Positions 45,396 through 54,841 of a DNA stretch of 64,000 nucleotides are shown in pieces. Both the position numbers and the translations under genes were made by a program. The stretch is from Hyphomicrobiales bacterium (lineage in GTDB: Bacteria; Pseudomonadota; Alphaproteobacteria; Rhizobiales; Rhizobiaceae), in the NCBI GenBank assembly GCA_900470285.1, contig UCAG01000005.1:502921-566920 (forward strand). The letters run 5' to 3'. Under the pieces are notes generated by a model. It was not told where the DNA came from. It worked only from the letters and a program-made list of their open reading frames with translations, and ran no database searches. Every line of letters starts with the position of its first letter. The first letter of the stretch is position 1.

Positions 45396-46247
45396 TCAGA
45401 CCAGACGCATCAGCACTGTGCCGCAGACAATCAGCAAAGCTCCGGCAAGACGTTTCAGGCTGATATGCTCCCGTAACAAAAAGAGAGAGAGGATCATGCC
45501 GAACAGGATTGAGGTCTCGCGCAAGGCTGCAACCATCGCAACCGGTGCCATGGTCATTGCCCAGAGTGCCAGACCATAGGAGCCAAGCGTGCCTGCACCG
45601 CCGATCATCGCCAGATGGCCGCGCTGCCTGATATGCCCGACAAGCTCTCCGCGATATTTCCATATCCCCCAGCTCACCACGGGGATTGCGTTAAACAGGA
45701 ATGCCCAGAGCGTATAGGATATCGCATTACCGGATACACGCACACCGATACCATCCACCAGCGTATATCCCGCAATGAATAAGGCATTGACCAGCGCGAT
45801 TATCACGGTGCGGGACGTGTTTTGCCCTGCCGCCGTTTTCCGGCGGCTGCCAAGAGCCATTGTTAAGACGCCACAGGAAATAAATCCGATTGCCAGCCAT
45901 TGTCCGGCACCGAGCACTTCACCGATCATCGGGCCTGCTGCCATGGCAACCAGTAAAGGCGGTGTCCCACGCATTAGCGGATAGGCCAGACTCATATCCC
46001 CGTTGCTGTAGGCGGCAGCAACCATGAACAGGTAACAGACCTGAAAAATGGTTGATATAATCATATAAGGCCAGCTTGGAGCTAATGGCAGCGGTAGAAA
46101 CGGGATCAGCACCAGCGCCACCAGACCGGCAGCACCACAGACCAGAACGGCATTGAGATATTTATCTGTGCCGGATTTGACGATGACATTCCAGCTCGCA
46201 TGCAGCAATGCGCCGAAAAGAACGATCAGAACGACAAAACCAGACAT
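45396..46247 (-). CDS. DMT superfamily (EamA) membrane transporter
   Basis: This 283-residue protein has ten hydrophobic segments forming two EamA repeats (about 1-140 and 150-283). It starts MSGFVVLIVLFGALLHASWN and has the second-repeat ending ETSILFGMILSLFLLREHISLKRLAGALLI. EamA proteins export metabolites such as amino acids; substrate unknown. The ATG at 46247 is used because the longer frame crosses a dispersed repeat at 46274-46391. It lies upstream of the molybdopterin oxidoreductase on the same strand. Confidence 0.87.
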   Translation of the reverse strand: MSGFVVLIVLFGALLHASWNVIVKSGTDKYLNAVLVCGAAGLVALVLIPFLPLPLAPSWPYMIISTIFQVCYLFMVAAAYSNGDMSLAYPLMRGTPPLLVAMAAGPMIGEVLGAGQWLAIGFISCGVLTMALGSRRKTAAGQNTSRTVIIALVNALFIAGYTLVDGIGVRVSGNAISYTLWAFLFNAIPVVSWGIWKYRGELVGHIRQRGHLAMIGGAGTLGSYGLALWAMTMAPVAMVAALRETSILFGMILSLFLLREHISLKRLAGALLIVCGTVLMRLV

Positions 46248-46273
46248 AGAGCCGTTTTCTTTTCTTAATCGAT

Positions 46274-46391
46274 AAACCGCTCTATGTTGTTTACTTACGC
46301 AGTTTCGGACGGATCGGAGTGGGATTAGAAAATAGTCCTGCGAACTATTTTCCCCGCGGAAGCGGTTGCCACTTTTCCTGAAACTGCTGAG
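46274..46391 (+). repeat. Dispersed mosaic repeat upstream of the DMT transporter gene
   Basis: ACCGCTCTATG, TTACGCAGTTTCGGACGGATCGGAGTGGGA, an inverted pair AATAGTCCTGCGAACTATT, then CCGCGGAAGCGGTTGCCACTTTTCCTGAAACTGCTGAG. The same layout as the copy at 9080-9199, including the inverted middle. The rest of the 320-bp gap before rlmJ holds no other feature I can name. Confidence 0.72.
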
Positions 46392-46567
46392 CGTCACCGG
46401 ACTGTTACATAACCGGTTTAAAAGGCAGAATCAGATTGACTGCACATCCGGTATGCTGGTTATGGCATAATCCTATCTGAACAGATATATGGCATTGACC
46501 ATGACAAAGCGTCCTGCTTTGAATCCCGCCTTCAGCACCGCGCTTTCGAACACCGGAAATACTGAAT

Positions 46568-47452
46568 ATGAATTATCGCCACGCCTATCACGCCGGAAAT
46601 TTTGCCGATGTGTTTAAACATATCGTTCTGACCCGTGTGCTGCTTTATATGCAACGCAAGGAAGCCGCCCTGCGCGTGATCGACACTCATGCAGGCATCG
46701 GCCGCTATGACTTAAGTGGCGTGGAAGCCGGTAAAACACTGGAATGGCGCAGCGGTATCGAGCAGGTTTTTGACGCCAAAGCAGCAGGCAGCATTCCTGC
46801 CGCAGTGCTGGAACTGATCGCGCCTTATCTCGATGTCATTGAGCAGGAAAACAGCACCGTCAAAGGCAACAACCTGCGTTATTATCCGGGCTCACCATTA
46901 CTGACACGAAAACTGATGCGCGCGCAGGATCGCCTTTCGGCACTGGAACTGCATCCGCAGGATTTCAAAACACTGGCCGCTTTATTTGAAGGCGATTACC
47001 AGACCCGCGTCACCGAATTGAATGGCTGGCTGGCACTGGGTGCACATCTGCCGCCCAAAGAGAAACGCGGTGTGGTGCTGGTTGATCCGCCATTTGAAAT
47101 TGCCGGAGAATTTGACCGCCTTGTCGAGGGATTGATGAAAGCGCACCGCCGCTTTGCCACCGGCACCTATGCCCTTTGGTATCCGGTGAAAGACCGCCGC
47201 GAAGTCAACCGCTTCATCGCTAACTTAAAAGAAACCGGTCTGCCAAAAATCCTGCGGCTGGAACTGGCAGTGCGTGCACCGTCGCAGGAGCCGCGTTTTG
47301 ACGGCACCGGTATGATTGTTATCAATCCGCCTTATCTGCTTCAGGAGGAAATGACTAAAATCTCACCATGGCTGGCAGCGCTTTTCGGAGAGAATAATCA
47401 GGGCAGTTATAAGATTGAATGGATCAACGGCGAAGAACCCACGGAAAAATAA
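46568..47452 (+). CDS. rlmJ: 23S rRNA (adenine2030-N6)-methyltransferase
   Basis: RlmJ methylates A2030 of 23S rRNA with SAM. The 294-residue protein begins with the family signature MNYRHAYHAGNFADVFKH. It has VIDTHAGIGRYDL near 37-49 as the SAM site and the catalytic DPPF at 173-176 (VLVDPPFEIAGEF). The C-terminal NPPYLLQEEM region also fits. Length is typical. It is a single gene, with a dispersed repeat upstream. Confidence 0.94.
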   Translation: MNYRHAYHAGNFADVFKHIVLTRVLLYMQRKEAALRVIDTHAGIGRYDLSGVEAGKTLEWRSGIEQVFDAKAAGSIPAAVLELIAPYLDVIEQENSTVKGNNLRYYPGSPLLTRKLMRAQDRLSALELHPQDFKTLAALFEGDYQTRVTELNGWLALGAHLPPKEKRGVVLVDPPFEIAGEFDRLVEGLMKAHRRFATGTYALWYPVKDRREVNRFIANLKETGLPKILRLELAVRAPSQEPRFDGTGMIVINPPYLLQEEMTKISPWLAALFGENNQGSYKIEWINGEEPTEK

Positions 47453-47557
47453 GCGTTCATTCTTCAATGATCACTCTCTTGTGCGCTGTTGAGACTTGAC
47501 CAGACACAGGAATATGGCAAAAACTCGTGTTAAGAGTTTTAAAACAGGGACAGATTC

Positions 47558-47995
47558 ATGTCATTACGCTCCGCTTTTGCTTTCGCGCTGTTTGCAGGTC
47601 TGTCAGCAGGATCTTTTTCTCAGGCTCAGGCCGCGGATTATATTGCAACTGCCCCTGCCGTGACTGACCCTGTCTGCCACGAACAAAGCGTCATCAACAG
47701 CGCAGTCGCACAGTTCGACCGCCTTGTGCGCGGTGTGCCGGAAATGCCTGCTGTCAGCATTAATGCAGTCAGCAATGTCAGCGCAACACGCTATGATCCG
47801 AAAACCTACCCGTCAGGTATTGAGCGCCATTATTGCCGTGCCACTGCCGTTCTGTCCAATGGAGAGAACCGTAATATCTGGTATATGGTAGAGGAAAGTC
47901 AGGGACTGGCATCCATGGGACGCAATATCGAATCCTGTGTGGACGGTTTTGACAAGTGGTTCGTCTATGACGGCCGCTGCCGCGTGCTTCGCTGA
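47558..47995 (+). CDS. Small exported protein, unknown family
   Basis: This 145-residue protein has a signal peptide with cleavage near AQA-A (residue 25) and a mature part with four cysteines (CHEQ, HYCRA, SCVDG, GRCRV) that could form two disulfides. It contains VPEMPAVSINAVSNVSATRYD and the ending FDKWFVYDGRCRVLR. I know similar small exported proteins in Brucella and relatives but no named function. The next gene starts 7 nt after its stop codon. Confidence 0.75.
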   Translation: MSLRSAFAFALFAGLSAGSFSQAQAADYIATAPAVTDPVCHEQSVINSAVAQFDRLVRGVPEMPAVSINAVSNVSATRYDPKTYPSGIERHYCRATAVLSNGENRNIWYMVEESQGLASMGRNIESCVDGFDKWFVYDGRCRVLR

Positions 47996-48002
47996 TCCGC
48001 AT

Positions 48003-48851
48003 ATGTCACGCATCCGATTGAAAGCACACAGCCCGTTTGCACATAGCAAAACGGGCTGTTTTTCTGTTGCAACGGCTTTGCTTGCCTCTGCACTTGCCTT
48101 TACTTCACCGGCATCAGCGCAATCTCTCAGTGATAAGCTGATGCAGAGCATGGGCAATGATCTGCACAAACTAAAGCCTCTGAACAATCAGGACAGACCG
48201 GTTTTAAAGCCGGAAAACAAAATCCCGCAGCGCCAGCCAGTTAAACCGCAAGATACGCCAGCAGCATCGGACAATGCGAATTTTGACTTCTATGTCCTGT
48301 CACTCAGCTGGTCACCAAGCTATTGCACCGATAATGGCAATCGTTCCAATGCCCGCCAGCAATGCGGCACCGGCCGTAATTACGGGTTCATCGTTCATGG
48401 CCTGTGGCCGCAATATGATCGCGGTTTTCCTGAAAGCTGCGCTCACCGGCAGGCTAATGACACGGTACCACGGGATATTGTTTCATCTCTGTCCGATATT
48501 ATGCCCGCAGCCGGCCTGATGCGCCATGAATGGCGCAAACACGGTACCTGTGCGGGGATCAGCCAGCGCGATTACTTCACCACACTGCGTAATGCCTATC
48601 AGGCTGTGACTGTTCCGCCTGCTTTGCGCAATGTCGCAAGCCCGCGCAATGTTGATCCGCAGCTTATTGAAAAAGCTTTCATTGCCGCGAATCCGGGTTT
48701 GCCAGCAGATGCAATTGCTGTGACCTGTAATCGCAGACGTCTTCAAGAGGTACGTATCTGTATGGATAAAGGCCTCAAATTCCGTTCATGCGGCGAAGTG
48801 GATCGTAATTCCTGCCGCAGCCGTTCCGTTACTCTGCTTCCTAATCACTGA
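48003..48851 (+). CDS. Ribonuclease T2 family protein (exported)
   Basis: This is a periplasmic or secreted endoribonuclease of the T2 family, here 282 residues. A signal peptide spans about 1-39 with basic residues at R3, R5, K7 and K16, then an Ala/Leu core. The catalytic segments are CAS I, FIVHGLWPQYD, and CAS II, MRHEWRKHGTCAG, each with the active His; Glu is in the second. The ATG at 48003 has a weak ribosome site; it was chosen because it gives the normal signal peptide. A terminator-like hairpin lies inside codons 9-21. Confidence 0.88.
   Translation: MSRIRLKAHSPFAHSKTGCFSVATALLASALAFTSPASAQSLSDKLMQSMGNDLHKLKPLNNQDRPVLKPENKIPQRQPVKPQDTPAASDNANFDFYVLSLSWSPSYCTDNGNRSNARQQCGTGRNYGFIVHGLWPQYDRGFPESCAHRQANDTVPRDIVSSLSDIMPAAGLMRHEWRKHGTCAGISQRDYFTTLRNAYQAVTVPPALRNVASPRNVDPQLIEKAFIAANPGLPADAIAVTCNRRRLQEVRICMDKGLKFRSCGEVDRNSCRSRSVTLLPNH
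48028..48065 (+). terminator. Terminator-like hairpin inside the RNase T2 signal-peptide codons
   Basis: ACAGCCCGTTTGC and GCAAAACGGGCTGT with a 5-nt loop and TTTTT after it, 33 nt past the stop codon of the upstream gene. In plain form this is an intrinsic terminator, yet it also codes residues of the RNase T2 signal region. Confidence 0.72.
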
Positions 48852-48872
48852 TCTCTTATCTCAGGTTTCAAC

Positions 48873-49475
48873 ATGCACAAACTTTATACCTCCCCTTCCT
48901 CGCCTTTCAGTGCCAAAGTGCGTCTTGCAGCGCAATATGCCGGTATTGAACTGGAAAAACATATTGTCGTGACCAGCGAAGAACCGGCAGAACTGATTGC
49001 CGCCAATCCGCTCGGCAAAATTCCGACGCTGGTTACACCGGAAGGCAAAACTGTTTTCGACAGCCGCGTCATCACCCAGTATCTCAACCGCATTTCCGGC
49101 AACAAGCTGTTTCCGCGTAATGCTGAGAAGCGTCTGGATGCTGAAAAATTTGAAGCAATTGCAGATGGTCTTGCTGATGTGCTGGTAGCGCATGTCTATG
49201 AACGCCGTATGCGCCCTGAAGAAATCGTGCATCAACCGGTGCTGGACTGGTACTGGAAAAAGGCAGAACGCACGCTCGATCTGCTGAATGAAACAGCGCC
49301 GCGTATCGGCACCAAAATCCATGGCGGTCACATCGCCATTGCCGCAACGCTTGGTTATCTTACTTTGCGCTTCGGCAATGGCTGGGAACGCGGCCGTCCG
49401 AAACTGAAACGCTGGGTTAAGCGCTTTACAGAAGTGCATCCGGAACTGGCGGCACAATTGCCGAAAGCCGCGTAA
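48873..49475 (+). CDS. Glutathione S-transferase family protein
   Basis: This 200-residue protein has the thioredoxin-like N-terminal GST domain (MHKLYTSPSSPFSAKVRLAAQYAG; SPFS is the active-site type, with the VNPLGKIPTLV glutathione motif as ANPLGKIPTLV, and FDSRVITQYL). A helical C-terminal domain follows from about 85. Substrate unknown. It begins 21 nt after the RNase T2 stop codon, so the two could share a transcript. A strong terminator ends it. Confidence 0.9.
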   Translation: MHKLYTSPSSPFSAKVRLAAQYAGIELEKHIVVTSEEPAELIAANPLGKIPTLVTPEGKTVFDSRVITQYLNRISGNKLFPRNAEKRLDAEKFEAIADGLADVLVAHVYERRMRPEEIVHQPVLDWYWKKAERTLDLLNETAPRIGTKIHGGHIAIAATLGYLTLRFGNGWERGRPKLKRWVKRFTEVHPELAAQLPKAA

Positions 49476-49488
49476 AATAATAAATAAC

Positions 49489-49522
49489 AAAAAAGCCGGG
49501 AATTGCTTCCCGGCTTTTTTAT
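49489..49522 (+). terminator. Rho-independent terminator of the GST gene
   Basis: AAAAAAGCCGGGAA-TTGC-TTCCCGGCTTTTTT, perfect stem between convergent genes, so useful for both. Confidence 0.93.
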
Positions 49523-49553
49523 TGGAATTCGTCTCAGTTAAATAAGACGTATT

Positions 49554-50204
49554 TTAGAACTTGTAGCCAACACCCAGACGGATATCGTGGGTCTGAAGAC
49601 CACCGTCATTGACTGTGCCGCTATCCAGCTGGAAGTCTTTCTTGCCAAAATCAGAATAACGGTATTCCAGACGGGCAGTTACGTTCTGCGTCAGGAAGGT
49701 TTCAGCACCGGCACCGGCTGTCCAGCCAACGCGGAACTTATCCTGCGATGAGGTTGCATCGGAGAATTTAACCTGCGTACCGGCAACACCGGCTGTCACA
49801 TAAGGCATAACCGGCCCCATATCGACACCAAGACGGGCGCGCAGCGAGCCTTCAAAACCGCTTTTAGCCGTCAGACCGAGTTCTTCTTTCTTGGCCCAGT
49901 TGTAACCGGCATCACCTTCCACACCGTAAACGATATTATCGTTCTGGAAGTTCCAGCCAGCATAACCGCCGAATTTGGCATTATTGTCTTTCAGATCACC
50001 GACATAGTTGTCAGTTTTGAATTTGTTAATGCCGTAGCCAAGATACAGACCGGTATAACCGCCTGCCCAGCTGCTCTGAGGAGCAACATCTACAACCGGT
50101 GCCGGCTCATATGTCTGCGGTTGAATCGCATCTGCGGCAAAAGCTGTGGCCGAAAGCGGCAACAACGCAACAGAAGCAAGTGCCAGAGATTTGATAGTGC
50201 GCAT
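49554..50204 (-). CDS. Omp25/Omp31-family outer-membrane beta-barrel protein
   Basis: This 216-residue precursor has a signal peptide with cleavage near AFA-A (residue 24) and a barrel of eight strands. It begins [14 protein letters not shown] and has [37 protein letters not shown] and the C-terminal [11 protein letters not shown]...IRLGVGYKF, which ends in Phe. This is the Brucella Omp25/Omp31 type, a major surface antigen and structural protein. A close paralogue lies 445 nt upstream. A terminator is shared with the convergent GST gene. Confidence 0.93.
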   Translation of the reverse strand: MRTIKSLALASVALLPLSATAFAADAIQPQTYEPAPVVDVAPQSSWAGGYTGLYLGYGINKFKTDNYVGDLKDNNAKFGGYAGWNFQNDNIVYGVEGDAGYNWAKKEELGLTAKSGFEGSLRARLGVDMGPVMPYVTAGVAGTQVKFSDATSSQDKFRVGWTAGAGAETFLTQNVTARLEYRYSDFGKKDFQLDSGTVNDGGLQTHDIRLGVGYKF

Positions 50205-50500
50205 ACGCCTTGTCCTTATAAATTTCTAAACTGTTGTACAGCGAAGCCTCCAGACCTGACCTGTAACGGCTGAACTGAACGCGATACGCCCCGTCTTCCT
50301 TCTGATCCATTTTCATGCGGGAGAAAGAAGATTGCTTAACAAGGCAAAAGATGACGCTGAATTACGGCAGCAGAAATGCCGTAGCATGGAAAAAAACCGG
50401 CCTTATTATGGCTGAAACATGTCATCAGAAAACGATGCGGTATGGACTAAAAACACAACAACCATTTGATAATAAATTTATATCTTGCTTTACTTATAAA

Positions 50501-50530
50501 AAAGAAGGCCGAAAAATTCCGGCCTTCTTT
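50501..50530 (-). terminator. Rho-independent terminator of the second Omp25-like gene
   Basis: AAAGAAGGCC and GGCCTTCTTT with a 10-nt loop; lies about 120 nt past the stop codon at 50650, in the 445-bp gap between the two Omp genes. The rest of that gap, to 50649 and 50205, holds only AT-rich promoter-like sequence. Confidence 0.7.
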
Positions 50531-50649
50531 ACTGCCTCTTAACCGCGTCCCGACATTCGTCTTTTTTATTGCTGATGATCCGGATCATTCTTTATCCGAA
50601 TCCAGTCAGCCGAACGAGCGGATGCGAATCTGCGGAGAAAGCGTGATAT

Positions 50650-51300
50650 TCAAAATTTATAGCCGATACCAAGCCGGATATCGTGGCTCTGCAATTTTGC
50701 AGCAGGTACAGCAACATTGCCCAGTGTGATATCTTTCTTACCAAAGTCGGAATAGCGATATTCAACACGCGCGCTGACATTCTGCGTCAGCATGGTTTCG
50801 GCTCCGACACCTGCTGTCCAGCCAACGCGGAATTTCTTATCCGAATCCACACCATTGCTGTAACGAACCTGCGTACCGGCCACACCTGCGGTTACATAAG
50901 GCATAACCGCTCCCATATCATAGCCAAGGCGGCCACGCAGAGAACCGTCAAAACCACTGCGGGCACTCAAGCCGTCTCTGGTTTTCTTTGCACCGTTATA
51001 ACCGGCATCGCCTTCCACACCATAAACAATGTTGCCATTCTGGAAATTCCAGCCTGCATAACCGCCAATTTTAACATTCTTGCTTTTCAGATTACCGGCA
51101 GCAGATTTGTTTTTGAAATTATTCGCGCCGCCACCGAGATAGATACCGGTATATCCGCCTTCCCAAGTGTTCTGCGGCGGTGTCTGCACAACCGGCTCAG
51201 GTGCAGCAGGCCGCGAACGGATCGCGTCGGCAGCCAAAGCCGGAGCAGCAATTGAAAGAACAGAAACAGTAACAAGTGTCAGGATTTTAAAATGTTTCAT
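50650..51300 (-). CDS. Omp25/Omp31-family outer-membrane beta-barrel protein (paralogue)
   Basis: This 216-residue precursor has the same length and plan as the protein at 49554: signal peptide (cleavage near ALA-A), [63 protein letters not shown] and the ending IRLGIGYKF. Long identical blocks show a tandem duplication; surface-loop segments (near 50-65 and 145-155) differ most. The ATG at 51300 with AAGGAAA upstream is preferred to the longer frame to 51351. Confidence 0.92.
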   Translation of the reverse strand: MKHFKILTLVTVSVLSIAAPALAADAIRSRPAAPEPVVQTPPQNTWEGGYTGIYLGGGANNFKNKSAAGNLKSKNVKIGGYAGWNFQNGNIVYGVEGDAGYNGAKKTRDGLSARSGFDGSLRGRLGYDMGAVMPYVTAGVAGTQVRYSNGVDSDKKFRVGWTAGVGAETMLTQNVSARVEYRYSDFGKKDITLGNVAVPAAKLQSHDIRLGIGYKF

Positions 51301-51713
51301 AAAATTTCCTTGCAATATTCCAATTTTAAAAATGAGCACCGGAGTAACCAAAAAATATACTCAACTCCCGCACTCTGCCTGTTATTTCCAACAGGAGCAC
51401 CTTGCTAAAATGCACAAAAGCGACCAAAAAACGGCAGAAAAAACGAACAAGAAAAGATGATGCAACAAAGCAACATTTCCTTAAATATTAAATAGTTATC
51501 ATGTTTTTTAAATACTATTATTAGCAACAAAAAATTCATGCGTTCAGACAGGCTGCCGCCAATATTTTACAGAATTTTTATCAGCCATTTTTCCTTCACG
51601 CTAAAACAGGTTATTCCGTGATATTATGCAATCATGTTTGCTGATTTGCATGAAAACGCAGCCAGAATCAGTCCAGCCGCCTGATATGCCATAACCAAAG
51701 GAGCCTGCCCCCA
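51301..51713 (+). other. AT-rich intergenic region upstream of the Omp and SDR genes
   Basis: About 410 bp, strongly A/T-rich, no gene seen. It must hold promoters for both divergent neighbours. No operator could be identified by eye. Confidence 0.45.
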
Positions 51714-52496
51714 ATGACTGCCAAGCGGACTATGTCTGAAGTTTTACCCGTCACTCTGATTACCGGCGGCGCAAAGCGTATTGGCAGCCATATAACTGAG
51801 GATCTGGCCGCACGCGGTTATCCGGTTATCATTCATTGCAACCGCTCAACCACGCAGGCAGAGGCGCTGGTGCAACGCATCCGCGATAAAGGCGGCAAAG
51901 CAGCAATCGTGACAGCAGACTTGTCAGACAATACACAAGTGGCTGCGCTGATGGGCGAATCGGCAAAACATTTCGGCCCTGTGGAGTTGCTGATCAATAA
52001 TGCCTCCGTTTTTGAAGACGACCGTATCGGCACCCTCACCCATGACCTCTGGGATCGTCATTTTGCGGTGCATCTCAAAGCACCGGTTTTTCTGGCACAA
52101 GCTATGGCAGAAGCTTTACCGGAAGATAAACAGGGACTGATTGTCAATATTACCGACCAGCGCGTATGGAAGCTCAATCCGCAATTCATTTCCTACACCC
52201 TGTCCAAAACCGCATTATGGACAGCAACACGCACTTTGGCACAGGCGCTGGCACCGGCAATCCGCGTGAATGCGATAGGCCCTGGACCGACATTGCCGAG
52301 CGAAAGGCAACATATTGAGGATTTCGAAAAGCAGGTTGATGCAGTGCTGTTAAAAAAAGCACCGTTGCTCGATGAATTTGCCGCGACGATTGACTATCTG
52401 TGGAGAACACGCTCCGTCACCGGACAAATGATCGCGCTGGACGGCGGACAGCATCTGGCATGGGAAACGCCGGATATTGCAGGTATTTCGGAATGA
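51714..52496 (+). CDS. Short-chain dehydrogenase, pteridine reductase (FolM/PTR1)-like
   Basis: This 260-residue NAD(P)-binding SDR has the cofactor motif TGGAKRIG at 17-24 and NNAS at 95-98. At the catalytic site it has Asp148 (in NITDQRV), Tyr161 and Lys165 with 13 and 4 residues spacing, the same geometry as PTR1, and ITD is also seen in FolM. That makes a pteridine or dihydromonapterin reductase more likely than a general sugar or steroid SDR. It starts an SDR-uvrC pair: the uvrC ATG overlaps its stop codon (ATGA). Confidence 0.82.
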   Translation: MTAKRTMSEVLPVTLITGGAKRIGSHITEDLAARGYPVIIHCNRSTTQAEALVQRIRDKGGKAAIVTADLSDNTQVAALMGESAKHFGPVELLINNASVFEDDRIGTLTHDLWDRHFAVHLKAPVFLAQAMAEALPEDKQGLIVNITDQRVWKLNPQFISYTLSKTALWTATRTLAQALAPAIRVNAIGPGPTLPSERQHIEDFEKQVDAVLLKKAPLLDEFAATIDYLWRTRSVTGQMIALDGGQHLAWETPDIAGISE

Positions 52497-54589
52497 CACA
52501 AAGCATAAACGGCAATGATATTGCCCATCCGGACATGGAGCCGGATGAGGATGTTTTATTGACAGATGATGCCGGAGATGACGAAGACAGCTTCCCCGAA
52601 GAGGTAAGCTCTGCATCTGCGCTGGCCAGCAATATTCGCTGGGATTCCGCGCTGGATGAGTTTGACGCATCGACCCAGAATTTGAGCGGGCCGGATGTCA
52701 TCAATGCTTTTGTGAAAAAACTGCCGAACAATCCCGGCGTTTACCGCATGTTCAACCGTGAGGGTGACGTGCTCTATGTCGGCAAGGCCAAAAGCCTGAA
52801 GAAGCGTGTCAGTAATTATGCCCGCGGTCAGGGGCACAGCAATCGTATTGCCCGCATGATCCGCGAAACGGCAACTATGGAATTTGTTGTTACCCGTACC
52901 GAAACAGAAGCATTACTGCTGGAAGCGAATCTCATCAAGCGCTTACGTCCGCGTTTTAATGTTCTGCTTCGGGATGATAAATCCTTTCCCTATATTCTGA
53001 TTTCCGGCGACACCCGCGCACCTGGCATTTTTAAACATCGTGGTGCGCGCTCCCGTAAAGGCGAATATTACGGTCCTTTTGCCTCTGCAGGCGCTGTCAC
53101 CCGCACGATCAATGTGCTGGAGCGTGCCTTTCTGTTGCGCAGTTGTGCCGACTCGATGTTCGAAAGCCGCACGCGCCCTTGCCTGCTACATCAGATCAAG
53201 CGCTGTTCCGGCCCCTGCACCCATGAAATAAGCGACGAGGATTATTCAGAACTGGTACGAGAGGCAAAATCCTTTCTCTCCGGCCGCAGCAAAGCTGTGC
53301 AGCAGCAGATGCGTGATGCGATGAGTGCTGCCGCTGAGGAACTGGATTTTGAACGCGCCGCTATTTTCCGCGACCGTTTGTCGGCCCTGTCTCATATCCA
53401 GTCCCATCAGGGTATCAATCCGCAAACCGTGGATGAAGCTGATGTTTTTGCCATTCATCAGGAAGGCGGACTGGCCTGTATTCAGGTCTTTTTCTTCCGC
53501 ACCGGACAGAACTGGGGCAACCGCGCTTATTTCCCGAAGGCTGATCCTTCCCTGTCGGCGGCGGAAGTGCTTGGCGCATTCATCACCCAGTTTTACGACA
53601 ATAAACCCTGCCCGCAACTGATCCTGCTGTCTGAAGCGGTGGAAGAACAGGAACTGCTCGGAGAAGCCTTGTCAGCGTCTGCCGGACGCCGTGTGACGCT
53701 CAATGTGCCGCAGCGCGGTGAAAAGAAAGACCTCGTCGATCACGCCATGACCAATGCCCGCGAAACATTGGGACGCAGGCTGGCCGAAACCTCATCACAG
53801 GCGCGTCTGCTGAAAGCTATGGCCGAGACTTTCGAGCTGCCGCGCATTCCGCGCCGTATTGAGGTTTACGATAACTCCCACATCATGGGCACCAATGCTG
53901 TGGGCGGCATGATTGTCGCCGGACAGGATGGTTTCGTTAAGAACCAGTATCGCAAATTCAATATCCGCTCCACGGAGATTACACCGGGCGATGACTTCGG
54001 AATGATGCGCGAGGTGATTGAGCGCCGTTTTGGCAGGCTGATAAAAGATCATATGAAAGAGTTGGAGGAGCAGGCTCCAAAGACACTCTTAGAGAATGAA
54101 ACCGATGCAGACGACATTACGGATGACGGTTTCCCTGCGTGGCCTGATGTTATTCTGATCGATGGCGGTCAGGGACAGGTCGGTGCGGTTCGTGATATTC
54201 TCACGCAACTTGGCATCAATGATAAGGTCATATCCATCGGTATCGCCAAGGGCGTTGACCGTGAAGCAGGGCGTGAACGGTTCTTTGTCAGCGGCAAACC
54301 ATCATTCACCCTGCCGCCGCGTGATCCGGTACTGTATTTCATTCAGCGTATGCGCGATGAAGCACACCGTTTTGCCATCGGCACCCATCGGGCAAAGCGC
54401 AAGAAGGAAATGATCAAAAGTCCGCTGGATGAGATCGGTGGTATCGGCCCTTCACGCAAACGAGCTTTGCTGCATGAATTCGGCACGGCAAAAGCAGTTG
54501 CAGGCGCAGCATTGGCAGACCTCATGAAGGTTGAAGGCATCTCGGAAGCACTGGCGCAGACCATTTACGACCACTTCCGCGATCAATAA
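52493..54589 (+). CDS. uvrC: Excinuclease ABC subunit C
   Basis: UvrC makes both cuts in nucleotide excision repair. At 698 residues it is longer than the usual 610 because of an acidic N-terminal extension of about 70 residues (rich in Asp and Glu) before the GIY-YIG domain. GIY-YIG starts [27 protein letters not shown], then comes the Cys-rich patch ([16 protein letters not shown]), UVR motif, RNase H-like nuclease domain and a C-terminal helix-hairpin-helix ([18 protein letters not shown]). The ATG at 52493 overlaps the SDR stop codon; longer open frames overlap it more. Confidence 0.95.
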   Translation: MTQSINGNDIAHPDMEPDEDVLLTDDAGDDEDSFPEEVSSASALASNIRWDSALDEFDASTQNLSGPDVINAFVKKLPNNPGVYRMFNREGDVLYVGKAKSLKKRVSNYARGQGHSNRIARMIRETATMEFVVTRTETEALLLEANLIKRLRPRFNVLLRDDKSFPYILISGDTRAPGIFKHRGARSRKGEYYGPFASAGAVTRTINVLERAFLLRSCADSMFESRTRPCLLHQIKRCSGPCTHEISDEDYSELVREAKSFLSGRSKAVQQQMRDAMSAAAEELDFERAAIFRDRLSALSHIQSHQGINPQTVDEADVFAIHQEGGLACIQVFFFRTGQNWGNRAYFPKADPSLSAAEVLGAFITQFYDNKPCPQLILLSEAVEEQELLGEALSASAGRRVTLNVPQRGEKKDLVDHAMTNARETLGRRLAETSSQARLLKAMAETFELPRIPRRIEVYDNSHIMGTNAVGGMIVAGQDGFVKNQYRKFNIRSTEITPGDDFGMMREVIERRFGRLIKDHMKELEEQAPKTLLENETDADDITDDGFPAWPDVILIDGGQGQVGAVRDILTQLGINDKVISIGIAKGVDREAGRERFFVSGKPSFTLPPRDPVLYFIQRMRDEAHRFAIGTHRAKRKKEMIKSPLDEIGGIGPSRKRALLHEFGTAKAVAGAALADLMKVEGISEALAQTIYDHFRDQ

Positions 54590-54696
54590 TGGGTTATCTG
54601 ACGCAATATGCACATAATAAGCCTTAAAAAGCCGGTCTGAGTGTTGCTTTTTACCCTATTGCGGGATTGATGGTAACCAGCTGACAATGATTTGTC

Positions 54697-54757
54697 GTGT
54701 AGCGTAAAACACATCCCGAAAGTGGTGAAACTATTTTCGGACAAGATGTGCATCTAA
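54697..54757 (+). repeat. Short dispersed-repeat fragment upstream of pgsA
   Basis: GCGTAAAACACATCCCGAAAGTGG...CTATTTTCGGACAAGATGTGCATCTAAA is an imperfect palindrome with the same layout as the fragment at 42020-42072. It occupies the 252-bp gap between uvrC and pgsA. Confidence 0.5.
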
Positions 54758-54841
54758 AAACTTTCATGAGCCGCAAGGTTCACTTTCTCCAGTCATGAGT
54801 TTCCCGCTCATGCTTATCCAGAATACGGGTTTTAGGGGACT

